Source of the DNA: Moniliophthora roreri
Taxonomy: Eukaryota; Basidiomycota; Agaricomycetes; Agaricales; Marasmiaceae
Direction of reading: 5' to 3'
Assembly (NCBI GenBank): GCA_001466705.2
Contig: LATX02000194.1
Location: forward strand, 552,060-616,059
DNA: 64,000 nucleotides
Shown here piece after piece: positions 43,928-55,769 of this stretch. Positions within the stretch are counted from its first letter, which is position 1. Each line of letters starts with the position of its first letter. The notes beneath the pieces are model-generated. The model had not been told where the DNA came from and searched no databases. It saw nothing but the letters and a program-made list of their open reading frames with translations. The translations under genes were made by a program, and so were the position numbers.

Positions 43928-46210
43928 CTAGTCACACAATGCATGGTCGCGCCGTATCAAATCTGCTGCCCTTTCTGCAACAATATATACCGGCGCCTGC
44001 GTATTGCATTCAGGTATCTGGGGCTACCGGTAGTGAGCAATGTGTGCAAGTAGAATTTGGTACGGCTACTTACAAACACTGACGCGTCCACCACCCTTAA
44101 TCCTTCGACACCTTTGACTTTCAATCTAGAGTCGACGACTCCACCCGGACCCATTGACGCAGTGCAACTGGGATGGCTATAGGTCCGAGAGTTTGCTCTA
44201 GCAAATGCTGCCTTCTCCTGGTCCGTGGTCGCATTCGCTAGATCTCCAAATGGACCTTCGACAATACCTTGAAATTGGGGGAGTGATAGAAAGTCTTGGA
44301 CCATTTTCATTGCCTCAACTTGAGCGTTGATATCAAAATCACTTGTATATAAGCCATAGTCAATAAGTGGGGGGTCGAAAGGATTCGAAGACGATAATTT
44401 GAGGGATCCTCCTGAAGATGTATTGCCTCGTGGTAAACACAATTCGAGAAGGAAAAACAGAAGGACGTACGTGATGTCGGACTAATTACTGCTGTGGATA
44501 CAGAAATGAAACGGCCTGTCGACGGCGGCACTGGAGCCGCTGCAATTGCCTGGTAACTGGGCTAGGACGACATATCAAAAACCGTGCATAGATCTTCCGA
44601 GTGAATGGTTGTAAGCTCACCGTGAACACAGCCATGATATTGCCACTTCCAGGTCCCGAAGAGGGGTCTTCGTTAGCAGAAACTTTCCAGTTCCATGCAA
44701 TATTGTTTACAGAATTGACATATACTCCTGTCCGGTTAGCTTTCCATTGGGATAATAGCTGAGCTTGCAGGGTCGTATTGCGCAATACATTATCCAAGGT
44801 TTCTATTGAAGGAGTCACGGAGAAGATGTTTGCTACGAAAGGATGTTCAGTCAGGTTTGCGCCAACTGCCGGAGAGTCATGGACGAGGGGAATATTGAGT
44901 GCCTCCAAGTCCACTTTCGGTCCAATACCGGATAACAAAAGTAACTGCGGAGTGTTGAGCGAGCCAGCGCTGAGGATTACCTCCTTAGAGGCTGTAATAT
45001 TTAATCGGGGCCCTGTGAGGTGGATTTATAACTTCCGTGAAGCGCAGCGGTCATACTTGTACTCACCGTTATCGTCTGATGCAATCTCAACGGTACGGAT
45101 ACTTGGGGTGCCTTCATGCGAAAAATCGGACGGGTGCAGTTTTGTAGCTCTTGTGTGGATTAGAACATCGAGATTGGACCGTGGAATTGCTGGTTGAAGA
45201 TATGCAGTTGCGGCGCTATTGCGAATTCCGCCACCAATGCTGTATTGGCCCCACCCTGTTGAAATATTATTTCTTATAGGCTTCGATGTGACAGCCATGA
45301 CGAAGGCACTAACCAATTCCGAGAGTATTCCCAGAGTTATAATCAACATTGAACGCATCTTGGCCTTCAGAATCCTTGACGACATCCACCACTGTTGACA
45401 TTATGGGCAGGGGCGATGAAATCAAAGTGACATTCACTGGACCATCTCCGTGTGCTGAAGGGTCGACTAGTCCAGTTATGTCGCGTCCATCCTGAGGAGG
45501 AACCAATCGCGATGTCTGGAAAGAGTCAGACAGGGGCGTCGGCGTGAGCAAGGTGTAATACCTTCAGATAATACTTTGAAACAGACTCCCAAGCCCAGCC
45601 TTCGTCACCGGTGAGTTTCGCAAAGTTATTCCACATATCGTCAGACCCGCGATACCAGTACATAATATCTGTCCGAAATTTTACTTTTGAAGGAATAGAT
45701 GATGACGTTAGAAACATACTAATGCTGCTGCTTCCTCCGAGCACGAAGCCTCTTGGCACATTAATTTGTCTTCCATTGGCACCAGCTTGGGGAACGGTGG
45801 TATAGTTCCAATCCAAGAGACCACCATAATTACGGCTCGCAAGGAAGGGTACTTCTGACGTGAGGACGCCTTCATTGCTAGAAAAAGAGATCAGAAACTG
45901 ATCACCGATTGTGACAGATTGGCAGAAATGAAACGTACTTTATGCCGGCTTCCACAGCCAGAACTTTGGATTTCCCGTCTTCGGTGAGCCGATTCGCAAG
46001 TACACTACCCGCTGTGCCACCTTAATAAAACATTAGGGTCGCACTAACACTCAATAACCATTGTAAGGACACACCTCCGACGATAATGAAATCATATTGA
46101 GTATTGTTGTCGAGCTCCGATAGATTGTTCAATAGTCGTGCCACGCTGTAGGGGGGCCATAGGGACAAGTATGCTGCGGAAAAAAGAGAAAGGGCGGTAA
46201 ACAGCCTCAT
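43928..46210 (-). CDS. GMC oxidoreductase 4 (AA3_2-like, secreted)
   Basis: Second member of the minus-strand array, very close to GMC5 and GMC3 in sequence and intron positions. Signal peptide [23 protein letters not shown] motif [18 protein letters not shown], signature 1 [27 protein letters not shown], signature 2 [15 protein letters not shown]. The catalytic pair is His ([11 protein letters not shown]) and Asn (ECNTQAP). The C-terminus is RRDHALCD, stop at 43928. The coding frame looks intact. Its TATA box is altered: where the sisters have TATAAA, it has TACAAA (46271-46280 region), which could lower expression. Confidence 0.88.
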
Positions 46211-46696
46211 AATGCTAGCTCAAGCAGGTGAAGGGCTGGGGATGCGAGTTTCGAGTTTTGACAGTTCAGCATTTGTACCCATAGCTTTGCATGCGTTAAC
46301 GTGAACGAAGACTATCCCTGACTGCCATCAGAACTTGAAGAAGACTAAAGCGGGCATAATGCGCCAGACTGTGAACAGCTGATCGGAATCAGTGATGGCA
46401 GATTACAAGGTAGTGACGTCGGATCGCAAGATGGACAGTGGCCTTTTCTTCTGTACGAAAGGTTCTGCAGAATAAATATATAAATTATAAATATGTATGC
46501 GCAAGGGGACTCTTGGGATGGAGTCTACAGAAACATGACTGCGACATGAAAAAGAGGATCGCGAGTCTAAGTTGAGAAAGCAATGAGTGATGAGGAAAAA
46601 GGAAAGACAGCGTCGCAATAAGCGCCCAACGTTTTCGTCGGTCCGGTCCGACGGGGAACACAAGTCGGAAAACGAGGGTTTAATTGAACTGTTATC

Positions 46697-48963
46697 CTAG
46701 TAGCACGACCCATAATCGCACCGTATCAAATCTGCCGCCCTTTCCGCGACAATGTATACTGGCGCCTCTGTATTGCATTCAGGTATTTGGGGCTACTATT
46801 CGTGAGCGATGCGTGCAAGTGCGATTTGGTACGGCCACTTACAAATACTGACGCATCTACCACCCTTAACCCTTCGACACCCTTCACTTTCAACTTGGAG
46901 TCGATGACTCCGCCCGGACCCATTGACGCTGTACAGCTAGGATGGCTAAAGACCTCAGCGTTGGTCCTGGCAAATTCCTCTCTCTCTTGGTCCGTAGTTA
47001 CATTCCCTAGACCTCCAAATGGACCTTCGATAATATCTTGGAACTGAGGGAGTGACAGGAATTCTTGAACCAGTTTCATTGCCTCGACTTGAGCCTTGAT
47101 ATCGAAATCACTTGTATACAAGCCGTAGTCGATAAGTGGAGGATCGAAAGGATTTGAGGACGATAGTTTGAGAGATCCTCCTGAAAATCCATCGTCTCGT
47201 GTTAAGCAGGATCTGAGGAGGAGAAAAGAGAAAGAGACGTACGAGATGTCGGACTCATTACTGAAGTAAATACAGAAAGGAATCGGCCGACCGACGGAAC
47301 ATCTGGGCCCGCCTGGTAACTGGGCTAGAATGAAACATCAAGAATTGTTCATAAACGTTCTGAGGGAATGGCTGCAAGCTCACCGCAAACGAAGCCATGA
47401 TATTGCCACTTCGAGGTCCCGAGGAAGGGTCTTCGTTGGCAGACACTTTCCAGTTCCCTGCGATAGGGACTACAGTATCGGCATATATGCCTGTCCGGTT
47501 GGCTTCCCATTGGGATAATAGCTGAGCTTGTAAGGTCGCATTGCGTAGCGCATCGTCCAAGGTTTCCGTCGAGAGAGTGACGTTGAAAATATTTACCAAG
47601 ACAGGATGATCAGTCAGGTTTGCGCCAACTGCCGGAGAGTCATGGACGAGGGGAATGTTGAGTGCTTCCAGGTCTGCTTTTGGTCCAATACCAGATAGCA
47701 AGAGTAGCTGGGGAGTATTGAACGAGCCAGCACTAAGGATTAGCTCCTTAGAGGCCGTGACATTTACTCGAGGCCCTGTGCAATATATTATTCGCATCCG
47801 TGAAACGTAAAAGTCGTACTTGTACTCACCACTAACATCTGATGTGATTTCAACGGTACGGATACGCGGAGCGCCTTTGCCCGAGAAATTGGACGGGTAC
47901 AGTTTTGTGGCTCTTGTATGAATCAGAACATCGAGATTAGTTCTTTGAATCGCAGGCTGAAGGTATGCAGTTGCGGCACTATTGTGAATTCCACCACCAG
48001 CGGTGTGTTGACTCCAGCCTGTCAAAAAGCCGTTATAGGTCTTACTGCGTTAGCTATGGTGAAGGAACCAACCGAATCCGAGAGTATTCCCAGAATTATA
48101 ATCAAGGTTGAACGCGTACTGGCCTCCGGAATTCTTAACGACATCTTCTATGGTTGACACAACAGGCGGAGGGAATGCAAATAAGGTGACATTCACGGGA
48201 CCATCTCCATGCGCTGAGGGATCCGCCTCTCCACTTATGTCGCGTCCGTCTTGAGGAAGAACTAGCCGCGATGTCTAGTAAGGGTGAGGCGGTTATTGTG
48301 CGGATACGTCAAAAGGAAGGAGAGGTAACACCTTCAAGTAATACTTTGAAACAGACTCCCAAGCCCAGCCTTCGTCGCCAGTGAGTTTCGCAAAATTATC
48401 CCACATATCGTTAGACCCGCGATACCAGTACATTGTATCTGTGATATATGTTGAGCTTGATGGAGTAGACAGAGTTGTAAACATACTGATGGTGCTACTT
48501 CCGCCGAGCACGAAACCTCTTGGCGCATTAATTTGTCTTCCATCGGCACCAGCTTGAGGAACGGTTGTATAGTTCCAGTCCAAGGGACCACCAAAATTTT
48601 GCGTTGCGAGGAAGGGTACTTCAGTCGTCAGGATGCCTTCGTTGCTGGAAATAATGCCATGAGCTGACGGTTGTTATGGAGTAGCAGGAATGAAACGCAC
48701 TTTACACCCGCTTCCACGACCAAAACTTTGGTTTTTCCGTCTTCGGTGAGTCTATTCGCAAGTACACTGCCTGCTGTACCACCTGAATGCAATATTAGGA
48801 TCGCGTTGGCACACAAGGACGATTTGAGAGGCATACCTCCGACGATGATGAAATCGTAGTGAGCGTTGACGTCAAGTTCTGACAGGTTATTCAGTAGTCG
48901 CGCTACTCCGTAGGAGGGCCATAGGGCAGCGGAAAAAAGAGAGCAGACGGTAAACAGCCTCAT
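46697..48963 (-). CDS. GMC oxidoreductase 5 (AA3_2-like, secreted)
   Basis: Third member of the array. Start MRLFTVCSLFSAALWPSYGV, a signal peptide four residues shorter than in GMC4. FAD motif, signature 1 ([12 protein letters not shown]), [15 protein letters not shown] and signature 2 ([15 protein letters not shown]) are all present. Catalytic His is in [11 protein letters not shown] and Asn in ECNTEAP, with Glu replacing Gln after the Asn-Thr. The stretch GNVTTDQEREEFARTN is the most diverged version of the otherwise constant [20 protein letters not shown] box at about 49028-49034. It ends CDYGSCY, stop at 46697. No lesion was seen. Confidence 0.88.
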
Positions 48964-49486
48964 ATCGCCAGCTCGAGAGATTGAGAACTGGAGATGGGTG
49001 TTGCAAGTCTTGACTCGACCATTGGGCATTTATACCCATAGCCCAGGGGTATGGAGATTGCATGGATGTGAACAAAGGCACTTTTTGACAGCCATGAATA
49101 AGGCTAGAGCGGACGCTCGTGCGCTAGTCTGTAACTGATGGACAGGAAAACATCGGGAAGAGCATTGCATCAGCGACGGGGCGCTTTTACGAGCAGGAGA
49201 TGACGAGTTGGCGTACAATGGCATTTGCTTCACCCAGCTTGCTGCGTTTCTGAACGTACGAAATTTTTCCGATGGTGCTTGGGTACTGAGTGGGGATATT
49301 TGCGAGGTGGTGGTCAATGGTCCAAGGGCCGAGTAAAGGCGGGATTGATCAACGCCATGACTAATATTATAATCGACGCGATTCCACATTCAGTGAGATA
49401 CCGATGCTATTGTTACAAATTGCTTGGGACCAAGACTACAGAAACAAGAATACAACACGACTGTATCTGCGACATGAGAAATGGGA

Positions 49487-51339
49487 TTATGAGGACTCTT
49501 CGCCGTCCGTTTTAGTTTTCTTCGCGGACTGCAACAGTGGTGGTGCATCTTGCCCCCGAACACCCACGTCGGGCCCACCGTCAGGCTCAACAGCCCGCTT
49601 CCTCTTTTCCCCCACCTGTGCGGGGTCCATTTCTCCATTTGCGCTTTTATTGCTTTCACCGCGACCACCGGATCTTCCGCCTCGTCCTCGTCCACGACCA
49701 CCTCTTCCCGCATCTCGGCCGCGGCCGCCTCGACCTCCACGGCCTCCACCACGGTTTCCACCACGGTTTCCCCCACGACCTCCACGTGTCGTTTCTTTAG
49801 CAGTTTCCTCTGCCTGACGAAGGGCATGACGAGCACCAGATTGAGCGCGTCTGACCATGAAAGCCTTCTCATCCTCCTCTGTATATCATTGTCAGTTCGG
49901 GATCGGATCTCTGATAGGGTATATAACATACCGGGGATTGTGGACCAGGTAATCTCGTTGCCATTGATGGTCTTAACTGCCTCTTTGACCTTGGCGATAT
50001 CCTCCTCCGATAATGCAGCATGGAAGCCGACTAGACCATGGTTGTCACCCCGAGAATAGTCGATGAAGGGCGTTTTGCCTTCAAACATGTCGCGCATGGG
50101 TTGCTGGGTGATATATCAGAACCACTCAGAATAGGACGCAGGGTATGCTCACCTTGATGTCATTCCAAGCAAAATTGTCACCAACACCCTCAAACTTGAG
50201 TGTGCTGCCCTTGACGAAGGGCACATCCTCCTCCTTGACAGTTCCATTTCCGTGATTATCTCGAGTGATGAGAAGCTTTTTGCCAAAGTACTCCATGTAA
50301 ACGTCCTTCTTCGGCTTGACGTCCAAGGCCAACGAGGCGGCATCTTCGAGGAGACCACCATCTTTTTTGGGTATCTGGAAAGCGTTGAAGCCACGCCGAG
50401 TGTTGAAGTTATCCCTTTTTCGCTCGGCCGCCTTGCCGGTAAGACCTTTTTCTTTGATTTTCATCTCGCAGTAGGCCTCTCTGAATGATGCGATCAGCGA
50501 GGGCAGTAGACGCTGTGCGGAGGAACGTACTTTGTCATAATTATAAGCTCTTTGCCGTCAAAGGTCGGTTTCGGGTCGGCGTTAAGGAATGCCTCGACAC
50601 CGCTGGGTTCGGTGAACTCGACAAAAACGGAGTTCTGACGGACGATTAGCAGACGCTCGGACGACATGCCATTTTAAGGAAAGCCGAACCTTGAACTTTT
50701 TGTTTTCATCTCTTCTCATACGAACTTCATTGGTACTTGCGTATCCTTGGAAAAATTCTTCCAGCCGTGCTTGAAGGGTATCGTCTTCATCCGGGAAGCC
50801 TTTCTAGCGGGCTTTTGAGCACGCATCCCGACCCGAAGCAGAACGAGGACTCACTGCATAAATACTTCGCGCAAACTGTCCTTGAGGCTCCTTGACCTCA
50901 GTTTTCCTCCGAACCTTCTTGCCAGTCTCGTCCACTTCAAGATACTGACTTGTGCGTAGCGCCTCGGTGACCCATTCAATTCCGTTCTTGCTGTATTCCC
51001 GCATGCGCTTGAAAGATGCAATGGTATCAATGGGAATCCAATGTTCAGGATCTTTTGAATATAAGGACCACATGAATCTAGGCGAAACTCGGTGACTAGT
51101 CTTCAGAGAAATTGCAGCAACGTACTTGTCGTATGGAAGGTTCGAGTCGGCAAAATAGAACTCGACTGCACCAAGGAAACTTAGCGTTGAGCACAAGATA
51201 ACGTTGAGGACATACCTTGTCGAACAGCCCTGTCCTTCTTCATCTTCTCCTCGTCGTTTCCCATTTCAACGTCGCCAGCCGTGATTTTCTCCGTGGTAGG
51301 TGCGGCCTCTGCAGGCTTCTCGACGACTGCCTCCGACAT
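49487..51339 (-). CDS. LHP1: La-domain RNA-binding protein
   Basis: A La/Lhp1-type protein that binds the 3' oligo(U) ends of new RNA polymerase III transcripts and assists tRNA and snRNA maturation in the nucleus. Several exons, start at ATG 51339 (MSEAVVEKPAEAAPTTEK). The La motif is VEFYFADSNLPYDKFMWSL through EWVTEALRTSQYLEVDETGK (about residues 45-130). A first RRM follows (NEVRMRRDENKKFK, NSVFVEFTEPSGVEAFLN). A C-terminal atypical RRM (LVGFHAALSEEDIAKVKEAV, GNEITWSTIP) comes after a basic linker. The tail is an RGG/RGR-rich tract of about 45 residues, then a nuclear-localisation-type KRKR/KKTK patch. Antisense frames over this tract are low-complexity shadows. The gene is convergent with nothing and lies 0.5 kb upstream of GMC5. 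Confidence 0.9.
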
Positions 51340-51344
51340 TTTAG

Positions 51345-52265
51345 ATTAGAGATAAGATATATCGAAAGCTAGATGGGAGAAAATGAAGCACTGCAGGCCT
51401 ATGAGTCGGAACCAGTCACGTCGACAAACGAGGGAAAAAAATGTTGGTCGATCTTTTCATCTGATCAATCACGTGTGAGAAGCAAGATAAGATAAGAGGA
51501 TAACCACGTTACTCACCTCAAATGCGTCAATTTGACTCCTCTCGGACCTCAACCACCGCTAGAGTTCGACCCGTCGGGGAGCTCGCCACATGAACCTTCT
51601 AAAGTATTTTCTTGCTCAGAATCGGCAGCTGGCTACCGGCTACCCCTTTATAGTGCCATAACCTCCCGTCAACATAACTATGACTCATCATTGCTAAAGC
51701 CACGAGGCGTAGCGAGGTATAGGAATGGTATAGGAGCAGAACTCGCGGAGATATATTTAGCACGGGTGGGTACGTAAATCACTTGGTTTCCATTTCATCA
51801 AGAGATCTTGATAGCATGAAAATTCCGGCTGTTGAGGTGGGCTTCAGACGCGGAAGTTGAAACACCAAGCTTCCCTCTCTGATATATTCCATCAGGATGG
51901 CGCCTCATGCTGGAAATCCCAGATAAGAAAACATTCGGAAACTGGATTCACTCTAGTCACTCTAGTGACGGGTCTACCATAAAAATCAAGAAGTCGATGC
52001 CGAGACTCGGAATTCTTTGTCTAAATAAGAAGACTTCCATTGGACGCTTGCAGTCATCGGTGCGAATGCGGCATTCATCAGACTTCAGAGTTGATAATCA
52101 CCCAGGTATCACCAATGTGGGTCTGCTGACCGCTGTATAGGGGGGAAATCATAGTATCAGTCCACTTATGGGTGGTGTTTGATGCATCTGGCCGTTGGTA
52201 TCACCGCTCCGAACAGCCACGACGAATTCATATACCGTTGCTTTCTGGTTAGGTCGCGCGTCACC
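51345..52265. other. Divergent spacer, no gene seen
   Basis: About 0.9 kb between the La start and the DUF6534 start. Only short frames without family features. Confidence 0.45.
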
Positions 52266-52271
52266 CCCATC

Positions 52272-54076
52272 ATGTCGAGCTCACAACAAGAGGACCTATT
52301 TGGCGCACCTTTCATTGGTGCTATATTCTACATGTTGTAAGTTCTCCAATATTGTTGCGCTATTTCCTATATCTGACCTTTTGCTAGTTTATTTGGTGTG
52401 GCCACGACGCAGGTGTACCTCTTCTTCAGGTTCAACAGTCAAGTTTATTTCCTGAACAAGGGCGCTGTAAGCATTTACTCGAAATAGTCATGCTGTCCGC
52501 CTCTCAACGTTGTCCTCGCCCAATATATACTAGGTCATCGTCTTGTGGTAAGTCTACCCTCGGCTCTTTCCATCTGGTTCTTGATGCGACAGAACGGTCG
52601 TTCAGGATAATGGCTCTACTCGATATTTGCTTCCTATTCCATTACCTATTCCATTACCTCGTTGTTAATCGTTCCGATGGAACAATGATATGGAGCTTCA
52701 ATGTGAGTGGTCTAGCGTCGTGTCTACCCCGAAATTCTCTCATTCTGTTTTAGGCACAGCTGACAATGAACGTACGTTTCTCTGCCTCCCACTATTGCAA
52801 ATCTTCTTACCTTGGCCGTAGTTTTTACTCATGAATCTTGCACAATGGCGAGTATTTGGCGATGCCGGTCATCTTATCGGCTACTGAGCTGGGTATAAAG
52901 GTCCTACACACTACGGCTATGGCAGGTTTTAAGTGTTCAGCGAAAGCTTCGCCTGGTCCTCTGCGCATGCCTGGTAAGGCGACTTTCACATCGTTTAGCA
53001 TTTTTATCGGGTCTGACAATATCACTACTAGTCGCTATTAATTTTGGAGAACCTGGGTAAGTCTTGCGACATTCAGGGTGACCTTCTTTCACTGACTATT
53101 CTTCACGATCAGCCTTTTGCATTTGTACGCTCAATTCTCAATGGGAGCTTTCTCGAACTGATCGCTTTATTCTAAAGATATATCAAGCCATATGTACGCC
53201 AGTCCTTCGATTTAATATCATCGTCTCACCGTTTTATTCACAGGCACGTTGGAGATGGGTTCGCTACTCTTGCAAGCGTCAGGGTATACTGAAATACATA
53301 TTTCCCACTCTTGAACAAGGCTGACTTCCTTTAGACATATATGATCATAGTGCTGATAAACTCTATCATCATCGACCTCATTATTTCTCTTTCATTGATG
53401 TACGGTCTGTCCAAATTCGGGAACAAGCTCGGCTGGTGAGTCCTTGGAGTCGCCCGTCGCACCTGGCTCTACTAACACGCCCATTAAGGACGGATTCAAA
53501 CTTCATATTTATCGTGGCGTATATGGTAAACACCGGTGCCCTTGCAACGTGAGTCAGAAGGATAATTTCCGCGACTTGCCTTTCTAACAGAGCCTATTGC
53601 ATTATTCAGCCTATTCTGCGTGTCGTCATTCATACCTGTACGAAATCCACTTCATCGCTGATCCAAGGACTCCTGTTCAATTCTCACTTCCTTATCCATA
53701 GTACTTGGTCAAAAGTTTGACGGGGGCAAAGGAGAATAACGAGTGCATAACCTTCAAGATAATTCATACGGGCTTATATCTAAATTCTTTCCTCGCAATG
53801 TAGGTATCAAGACTCTGGAATTTGCCTTTCTTCTTACCAAGTGTATTTTATTTCAGGATGAATGCCCGTCACTACTTCCAGCGTTCCGATTCCAATGAGC
53901 CACCAAGAGAGCCAATATCCGTCATACCACCTACACTTCCCACTGGACGACGAAGCGGCAATTACGCTTCCAGCGATCTGAGAAACCACTTTGGACCTTC
54001 TAGACGCGACGAAACCATAAACGAAGCTGGATTACCTTTGTTTAAACCGGCAGCTAACGTGCACTTGGTAAATTGA
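52272..54076 (+). CDS. DUF6534-type membrane protein, possibly disrupted
   Basis: A many-exon gene of the mushroom-specific DUF6534 family of seven-helix membrane proteins of unknown function. Readable parts in order: MSSSQQEDLFGAPFIGAIFY|LFGVATTQVYLFFRF; VIVLWIMALLDICFLFHYLF; SFNAQLTMN; EYLAMPVILSATELGIKVLH; MIIVLINSIIIDLIISLSLM; TDSNFIFIVAYMVNTGALAT|LFCVSSFI; and the hallmark HTGLYLNSFLAMMNARHYF. A Ser/Pro/Arg-rich tail ends at TGA 54074-54076. Between AQLTMN and EYLAMP (about 52790-52850) I cannot find a clean join: the frame ending in FLLMNLAQW overlaps the frame starting NGEYLA, and the second has TGA just before it. Either a small exon was missed or there is a frameshift. Exons around 52960-53330 are also uncertain. 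Confidence 0.6.
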
Positions 54077-54633
54077 TCAAAGTGTGAAACAAGCAAGTGG
54101 CACTAATGATTCGCGACTACTAGGTTCAGGAAGAATTCAAGATGCTCGAGATCAAAGTTGATACGGAGCGTGTTCGAGAGTAAATGAGTTGAACGTGTAC
54201 ATCACGATGATTGGATATAGATATTTTTTCAAAGAAGATTATACACGTAGGATACCAGTGATATATTAATCATGATAAAGGATACCTGCTGCAGCGACCG
54301 AGCTGTCAATCCCACTAATGACGCTACTTGCACCATGAGTCAATCTTCGATTCTTCAATTTACTTGTACATCAATAGATTGGCATGATCAGCAAATTGGG
54401 GACTTCGGGGTCCATACACGGCAAGTGCGGTAAAAAAAGGACCGATTATCATTCTTTCATTGATGGTAATGGAAAACAAAACAACAGCTCTGGACATGAC
54501 CCGCGCAAATGCTTGGGCGATATGAATTTGATCATTCAAGTTGTTTTTGGGTACTTTGTGAATAATGTCGTCTATTCCTAGTCTAATCACAGTGAACCTC
54601 TCCATTAGCATGGGTATCTGTTTCCGCATATAA

Positions 54634-55766
54634 TCAGCCTGTAATCGGAGATCTAGAACCAGGGCGAAACGTACGACAATGTTGACCGTTACTGTTACTG
54701 GTAGTCTTGTCATTGTGTGTGGTCTCGCCGCTGTACGTTTTCGAGTCGCCGGTAGAAGTCGAACCCATCGTGTTCAAATGCAGAGTGAAGTTTCCGGTGC
54801 ACCCTTCACCGGGGTTTCCGATCACGCGAGCATAAACGTCGGCGGCAAAGTACTTGTGTCCAGATATCAGTGCACAGGTACGAAAAAGATACAGATATTG
54901 TAACGCACTTGAAGCGAATGGGTGTTATATGTTGCATTCTCGGGATGGTCGATCGCCAACTGCAGACATTCCTCATACGAGTCGGCATAATGCCCGATGA
55001 TCCCATTACCAATGGTCGGAATGTGGTAGAAACGATGCCTGGTGGTATATGTTCAGAACCAGGGTATCCAATGCAAGAAAAGTACCTACATGAGATCAGC
55101 TGCAAAGTAGTAGGATGGACTCGAATTCGTGACTGTATAGCCCAAGGCGCAGAACTGCTCGAGTGGTTTGCGTCCTTCATATGATAATGGGGCAAATGAC
55201 GGTCTCCAAAGTAGCATTCTTGCCACGCCAGTGTCCGTACCACCCTTCTTGACCACAACTGACACTTCATCAGTGTTCGAGTCGAAGGAATGCAAAAGAC
55301 CATACGCACTTTCCGTCAATATTGTCACATCGAAAAAGAATGCCAGTTTTGTTTCCACTGATTAGCTGCTCGTTTGCCTGAAATTGCAGTGATTAGAATG
55401 AGGTCGGGCATTTGTAGTCATTAAGAACGTACGCCAAGAACAGGATATGGTTGCGCAGTTCCAAAGTAGGTTTTAAAGAGCTTATCATCATGTCCGTTTT
55501 TAAGAACGTCTGAGAGGTGTATTAGCCTGACTCGATACATATCGAGAGAAGAAGGGAGAACGTACAATCTCTAGCAACAGTAGCGAGCTCGTAGGTCTCT
55601 CTCAGTGCCTTCGTGAGCTGACGGCGTTCGGTTGCATTGCATGATTCGTGAATCGTCACGATCGTCGGCACATCATACTTCAATTCCCTTGATACGAGTT
55701 GTTTGCTTCCATCAGATAGAGGGTGCGCAGCTGCGAAAGAAGCGAGATGAAGGCGGCGATGATCAT
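54634..55766 (-). CDS. Secreted M35-like (deuterolysin-fold) protein, start unresolved
   Basis: Minus-strand exons read LKYDVPTIVTIHESCNATER, then ALRETYELATVARD|YVLKNGHDDKLF, FKTYFGTAQPYPVLG, ILFRCDNIDGKCAYGLLHSF, APLSYEGRKPLEQFCALGYT, YYFAADLM..RHRFYHIPTI, GHYADSYEECLQLAIDHPEN, and YFAADVYARVIGNPGEGCTG. This is the mushroom family annotated as 'putative peptidase'/lysine-specific metallo-endopeptidase-like. The HExxH zinc site is replaced by HRFYH, so activity is doubtful. Cysteine positions suit a secreted, disulphide-bonded protein. A signal-peptide-like start (ATG 55766, MIIAAFIS) and its natural continuation (ASFAAAHPLSDG) lie in different frames, so either a frameshift or a missed intron is present. 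The end with stop at 54634 could be changed by a further intron. Confidence 0.6.
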
Positions 55767-55769
55767 GAT

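Noticed and set aside
49404..50059. Plus-strand Pro-rich and Arg-rich frames of 87-169 residues
   Set aside because: They are antisense to the RGG tract and coding exons of the La gene; the composition is the complement of the RGG codons.
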